Part shown: piece by piece, positions 59,831 to 64,000 of the stretch
Numbering within the stretch: the stretch's first letter is position 1
How the letters are laid out: every line of letters starts with the position of its first letter
Source: Leishmania martiniquensis
Lineage: Eukaryota > Euglenozoa > Kinetoplastea > Trypanosomatida > Trypanosomatidae
Length of the DNA stretch: 64,000 nucleotides
Assembly: GCF_017916325.1 (NCBI RefSeq)
Contig: NC_090171.1
Location: forward strand, 1,849,501 to 1,913,500
Direction: 5' to 3'
The notes under the pieces: model-generated
Database searches by the model: none
Seen by the model: the letters and a program-made list of their open reading frames with translations, nothing else
What the model was told of the DNA's origin: nothing
Program-made: the position numbers and the translations under genes

Positions 59831-61684
59831 ATGAGCGGAATCACGGTACAGCTCGTTTTTGCTTTCGTTGGCACACGCGTGCCATATTTTATGCCAGAGA
59901 CGACGACGACGGCGAGCTCGCCTGTGGGCTCACCGTTTGGCAACGTGCCTCCCGTTTCGTTCAACACGGCAATACAATCGTCGGTACGCGCGGACTCTAC
60001 GAAGACGTCTCCGAACTTGGCCCCCTATGCTCCGCCGAACCTCTTCACGGCGCAGGGCCTGCTGTCCCGCCTCGCAAAGTCGCTGGAGCTGCCCACGCAC
60101 ACCGCAGCGACATGTGAGTTCGCCACGATCGAATCTGCGTCGTCGTCGCCAACGGTTCCGCCACCGTCTCACAAGCCTCCCACGTTTGAGCTTTTCGACT
60201 ACGCCAGCCTTGACCCGCTCGAGAGCACGGCGGTGCTGTGCGACGAGCAAGTTTTGCTTGTGCTATGTGACATGACCACCACAGCACAACTCGTGGAGGC
60301 GCTGCAGCTCAAGTGGCTGGAGGTATACAGTGGCGCGCACTATCCGCACCATCACAACCGACCAGCGCCTCCACTTGCCCTGGCGCCCACAACAGAGATG
60401 GCCGTTTGCACGACAGAGGAGAAGCTGCGAAACGTCGCGCATGCGCAGCACGCTCTCTGCAAGCCTGTTGCGCTGCATCTCTCGCTCTTGAAAAAGGAGC
60501 TGGTGTCGCGCGAGGCGACGTTGGCAGCGTTGAAGGAACAGCTTTCACAGCTGCGATCTGTCGCGGCCGCCGGCTGCTCTGCCAGTGCCGCTCCCACGGG
60601 GGATGAGAGCGACAGCGGCTCGTCGCCCATGTTGCCCGGGCGGGCCGCTTCGTTTTCTCTCTTGACGGAGCTGGAGCCAAGCCTGGCCTCAGAACCAGCT
60701 CAGAGTGCGGCTGAGGCTGTACATCTGCAAAAAGTGGAGGCACCACTGGCCCTCTGCGAGGCGCGGGTGCGCGCAGTCGAGACCCTGATGCACCGAGCCG
60801 CAAAGCACCATGCGAAGCTCTTGGAGCTGGCCGCCGGCGAACGCGCCACAGAAGAAGCATTTGGGAGCGGCGAGGTTAGTCGTGCCTGTGCGGAATACCT
60901 CGAGCGTGCCGAGCAGGACCGCTGTACAGCAGAGGCCATTATTACCCATTATCAAGTAGAGATGACGCGGCAGCTGAAGGTCGTGCGGCAGCTCGTTGCG
61001 TACACCACCCAGGTGCGGCGACTGGTGAGCAAGGCGAAGTATGACATGGGCGTAGTGGATCTCATTCTTTCACGACTCTTGTTGACGGGCTTGCGACCGC
61101 GGCTAATGGAGGAGGCGGAGTCGCTGCTGCGCCGCCGTGTCATCCTTCGACGAGCTGCTCGCCGCCAAATGCTGTTGCTGCAAGAGACGGAGTTCGTTGA
61201 CCTGCAACATGACCTCGAGTCTTTCTCGCAGCGGACGGAGGTGCAGAAAGTTCTTCCGGAGAAGGTGCGCTGGTATCTGCGGGCACCCTTGCCTAGCCTC
61301 ATGCCCGAAGAAGACCCTGTCGCCACGCTGCTCGACCACGCTCTTATCGACCGCGAGGAGGATGAGGCGCAAGAGCTGTTGGAGAAGACGCGCATTCTGT
61401 ACACGACGGACTATTCAGATCCGGCAAAGAATGCGCTGCAGATCACCGAAGCTCTGTTTCCAGTGCAGCGACTCGTGCGGCGCTTGGAGGAGGCCCGGGC
61501 AAGCGCTATTCAGTACAAGAGTCGCATGGAGGAGTTGGAGGAGAAGCTGAAACGTTACGAGGCCGCAGAAGCACTCTCTCCAGGGGAGCTGCAGGAAAGT
61601 GCAGTCAAGTCAACATCCACAGGAAGCCCAGGTGAAGGAGCATCGTTTGAAGGAAGCGAGAAGGTGTTGGTGGGCCAAAGTTGA
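59831..61684 (+). CDS. Coiled-coil hypothetical protein
   Basis: 617 residues, ATG 59831. Residues 1-110 are Ser/Thr/Pro-rich and probably disordered. A segment at ~118-160 (FELFDYASLDPLESTAVLCDEQVLLVLCDMTTTAQLVEALQ) looks folded. From ~190 to the end, most of the chain is helix with heptad-like Leu/Ala/Glu spacing: ~195-240, ~290-440 and ~545-590 (LVRRLEEARASAIQYKSRMEELEEKLKRYEAAEAL). Between these lies an ordered-looking part with ILSRLLLTGLRPRLMEEAESLLRRR and a conserved-looking EDPVATLLDHALIDREEDEA. No catalytic motif, membrane segment or named family. Cytoskeletal or trafficking scaffold is the usual guess for such proteins but is not shown by the sequence. Confidence 0.75.
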   Translation: MSGITVQLVFAFVGTRVPYFMPETTTTASSPVGSPFGNVPPVSFNTAIQSSVRADSTKTSPNLAPYAPPNLFTAQGLLSRLAKSLELPTHTAATCEFATIESASSSPTVPPPSHKPPTFELFDYASLDPLESTAVLCDEQVLLVLCDMTTTAQLVEALQLKWLEVYSGAHYPHHHNRPAPPLALAPTTEMAVCTTEEKLRNVAHAQHALCKPVALHLSLLKKELVSREATLAALKEQLSQLRSVAAAGCSASAAPTGDESDSGSSPMLPGRAASFSLLTELEPSLASEPAQSAAEAVHLQKVEAPLALCEARVRAVETLMHRAAKHHAKLLELAAGERATEEAFGSGEVSRACAEYLERAEQDRCTAEAIITHYQVEMTRQLKVVRQLVAYTTQVRRLVSKAKYDMGVVDLILSRLLLTGLRPRLMEEAESLLRRRVILRRAARRQMLLLQETEFVDLQHDLESFSQRTEVQKVLPEKVRWYLRAPLPSLMPEEDPVATLLDHALIDREEDEAQELLEKTRILYTTDYSDPAKNALQITEALFPVQRLVRRLEEARASAIQYKSRMEELEEKLKRYEAAEALSPGELQESAVKSTSTGSPGEGASFEGSEKVLVGQS

Positions 61685-62580
61685 GGCGTTAAGGGATTCT
61701 CCGCACATGGCCGTGTTGTAATTCGGCCGCTCAAGGAGTTTTTTGGGGTGTGATGCAGCAACGCGCACACATCGATGTACACAGGTGCAACTCCCTCTGC
61801 GGCATGCGGCCAAAGAGGGCGCTTTCTATTTCCCATGCCTTAACTGAACACAAGTGTCCTCCTTGGACTCCATTTCAGCGCAAAACAGCACGACCATGAC
61901 CGCGGCAGGTGTGCATGTGCGTGTGTGTGTGTGTATGCGTATGGGAGTGGTGGTGAGGGGCTGTTGTGGTGCGTCGCTGTGTGGGGAGGGCGTGTCGAAG
62001 AAACTTTTTTCTATTCACGTGGTCAGGGACTTTTTATGGTGGGTGGGCCATCTATCCGTTTGGGCATTCGGTTCAGTTCTGTTGATGCGTATTCTAACCA
62101 TCCAACCCCTCCCCCTCCACCCCCCGCGCGCGAATGGTCGCGCACACAGGCACACAAAGTTGTGCGGCAGCTCTTCTCTATCGCAGTGATTGCGTGTTGT
62201 ATTTACGCATCTTACCACATCGATCTACGCACCTCTTTGTAGGGCGACATGGTAGCCTTACAGCATCCTCTCTCTCCCTCTCCCTGTGCACTGAGTATCC
62301 CTGCCGCGAAGTCGCCCTCACTCCCGCTCCAGCACGATTTGTTTGCCTCTGCAGTCCGAGCCGCCCATGTTTCACCACACTTTCGACTCTGCTGAGGGAC
62401 TCGCTGGCCTTTTTTCCTTTTGTGCTTTCGGGTTACCTCCTCTTCGTTTGGCGGGTGTGCTCCCTGGTGTAAAACGTCACCGGCAAAGGTTGCTGTCAAG
62501 CACTTCACGATGCACAGGTGTGTGACTCTTTGTGATGAAAGAGTGCGTATAAGCTATGCTGCATGACAAGAAGAGGAAGA

Positions 62581-62615
62581 GGGGGGCTGTAGGGGTATGA
62601 GCCTAAGGGGTGGGG
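62581..62615 (+). other. Weak candidate G-quadruplex
   Basis: Four G-runs of four or more are separated by loops of 5, 11 and 1 bases; the long middle loop makes folding less certain than for the run at 1465-1496. Confidence 0.25.
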
Positions 62616-63206
62616 TGTGCGAGAGAGACGAGGGAGAGAGGGCGATGGGATGCATATGGGGAAAGGGAACGAGTAGCCCTTTGGTACCGTGAGTAGCTTT
62701 GTCCGTGAAGGCGCAGGTGTGAAGGCTGAGGGAAGATGTGTGCGTGCGTACGTGCGCGAGACGGCCCAGTGTGTCGCTGTCTCTCTACTCCTAGGTGAAT
62801 GCAGCCGCGCTTCCTCGCCTGTGTCTCAGCAGCCACAGGCCCTTCGTGCATGTCGCCCCTTTCCGCCTCTCCCTGTCTCTCTTTTTTTTTACTGCTTGCT
62901 CTCTGCAGACTCCTTCATTTTTTTTTTCGGAGCAGCCTTTGTTTTCTCTCTCCTGGTGTGCCCTTTTCTCGTCGACTCTCCAAAAGGCTTGCTCATCCTC
63001 CGGCACCGTTGTTCGACTACCCGCCTCACAGACAGTCCGCCCCAGGCCTCTCCCTACCTTTCTCCTCATCTTGATTCAGAGGGACACAGAATCGCTCGCG
63101 CGCGGATACCATGCCAACGCACACGAAGACACACTTACGTAAAGAAATACGGAAGCATTCATGACGCAAAGTAACACTGCGTGGGAGACTCTCCACGATA
63201 TCTTTG

Positions 63207-63231
63207 CCCGGGGCATTGGCAATGCCCCGGG
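63207..63231. repeat. Perfect hairpin: 11-bp arms, 3-base loop
   Basis: CCCGGGGCATT (63207-63217), loop GGC, AATGCCCCGGG (63221-63231). Stem is GC-rich and would be very stable in RNA; no T-run follows, so it is not a bacterial-type terminator. Confidence 0.9.
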
Positions 63232-64000
63232 GAAAGGGGTCGCAAGTGGCCCGTTGCGGACCGCCCCCCCCCGAGCTATGAGAGCGCCAGCTCACCATTT
63301 CTATGGAGGCGCTCGTCCCACGAATAGGGTGTGCGTATTGCAGCCCCCTTCCCCCACCCCACCCCACTCTCTGGCGTCAACCCTTCTTTGCTCCGCAAGT
63401 CTTCCTTCTCATGCACGAATCGGGCATCTCAGATAGATGGCATAGTCGAAAAACAGAAAAACACACCGACACTCAGAGACACACACCATTTCACGGAAGG
63501 ACGCGCTCCCGCATTGCTCCTCTGCTGCTTGCACTCCTCCCCCTCCTCCTCCTCTCTATGCCTTTACCTACCCCCGTTCGCCACTCCATCCCCTTTCACC
63601 TACACACCCACACATCACTCTCCCCCGCTCGTTTTTTTCGTTACTTTCCAAACCCTTTCCCGCTTTCCACGGGCAGAGCTTACCGACGGTATAATATACA
63701 AAAGCACTGCTCCACCAGCTCGCCGCCTCCCTCCCCACGCGGCGTTCATCGGCACGGAGGCACAGCGGCTTAGATTTTTATCTCAAGGCAGTTTTCCCCC
63801 TGGAAGGCTCCGCAGACGCAGCGAATACGCGTGAGAGAGGGCGCTGAATCGTGCTCGTCCATTGCGCACACCCTCAACTGCTGGCGTGCGATTTCCCATC
63901 TCTCGCACGATACTGTCAAGTGCAGCAGACGAAGAAGATCGCTGCCAGCAAAGACACACCCCTTTCGCTGACACCCTCCACTACTCCCTCCCCGCTCCCC

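Larger units (their letters stand above)
61685..64000 (+). other. Gene-free right end (2.3 kb)
   Basis: No credible gene on either strand. It contains TG-rich (61915-61936), GGGG-rich (62581-62615) and CT-rich stretches (62270-62330, 62850-63060, 63530-63690) and a short perfect hairpin (63207-63231). The region is probably the 3' UTR of the coiled-coil gene plus the long leader of a gene beyond the window. Confidence 0.6.

Noticed and set aside
1..64000. tRNA, snRNA or spliced-leader genes
   Set aside because: I looked for T-loop GGTTCGANNCC sequences and for the spliced-leader exon in the spacers and saw neither; weak candidates cannot be excluded without a covariance-model search.

Overview
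The window looks like nuclear DNA of a Leishmania-type trypanosomatid (Leishmania or a close relative). The reasons are: GC-rich coding sequence; no introns in any gene; every credible gene on the + strand; and long spacers full of pyrimidine tracts, (TG)n/(CA)n and (AT)n runs. These spacers look like sites for spliced-leader trans-splicing coupled to polyadenylation. The window reads as an internal piece of one polycistronic transcription unit. I see no strand switch, tRNA, rRNA, spliced-leader gene, CRISPR array or intact mobile element.

Layout: 18 protein genes, all +. 1-1347: 3' end of a gene that starts outside the window, with a Met/Gln-rich tail. 3246-6242: alpha/beta hydrolase with a very large internal insertion. 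7979-10150: WDR55/Jip5-like WD40 protein. 11043-11534: small Cys-rich protein. 12699-17357: giant diflavin reductase with several flavodoxin-like modules. 18620-23023: TBC1D31-like WD40-TBC-coiled-coil protein. 24204-28358: large unknown. 29277-29747: PIG-P subunit of GPI synthesis. 30542-32383 and 33229-34869: tandem, diverged helical-repeat paralogues, probably mitochondrial. 35842-36795: DUF1749-type hydrolase-like protein lacking its nucleophile serine. 38907-41714: coiled-coil protein with five spaced F-x-P motifs. 42494-44221: spermidine-synthase-fold methyltransferase-like protein. 45149-45985: PPR protein whose recognition residues read as an adenosine tract (KPAF4-like). 46824-48353: splicing factor PLRG1/PRP46. 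49105-50541: RABL3-like atypical GTPase. 53349-56972: large Cys-containing LRR protein ending in a CaaX box. 59831-61684: coiled-coil unknown. About 2.3 kb at the right end shows no gene.

How they work together: as usual in these organisms, neighbours are co-transcribed but need not share a pathway. Themes that can be read are mitochondrial RNA metabolism (the tandem pair and the PPR protein), nuclear splicing (PLRG1), ribosome biogenesis (WDR55-like), GPI-anchor synthesis (PIG-P), and cilium/basal body or trafficking (TBC1D31-like, RABL3-like, perhaps the F-x-P protein).

Most unusual items: the reductase with three extra flavodoxin-like modules, the five-repeat T/N code in the PPR protein, the tandem helical-repeat pair, the catalytically altered DUF1749 protein, the prenylatable LRR protein, and a perfect 24-bp-arm palindrome at 17789-17837. 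Many open frames begin at GTG or TTG far upstream inside pyrimidine-rich leaders; I moved those starts to the first sensible ATG. All identifications come from reading the sequence against remembered family features; no database search was run.
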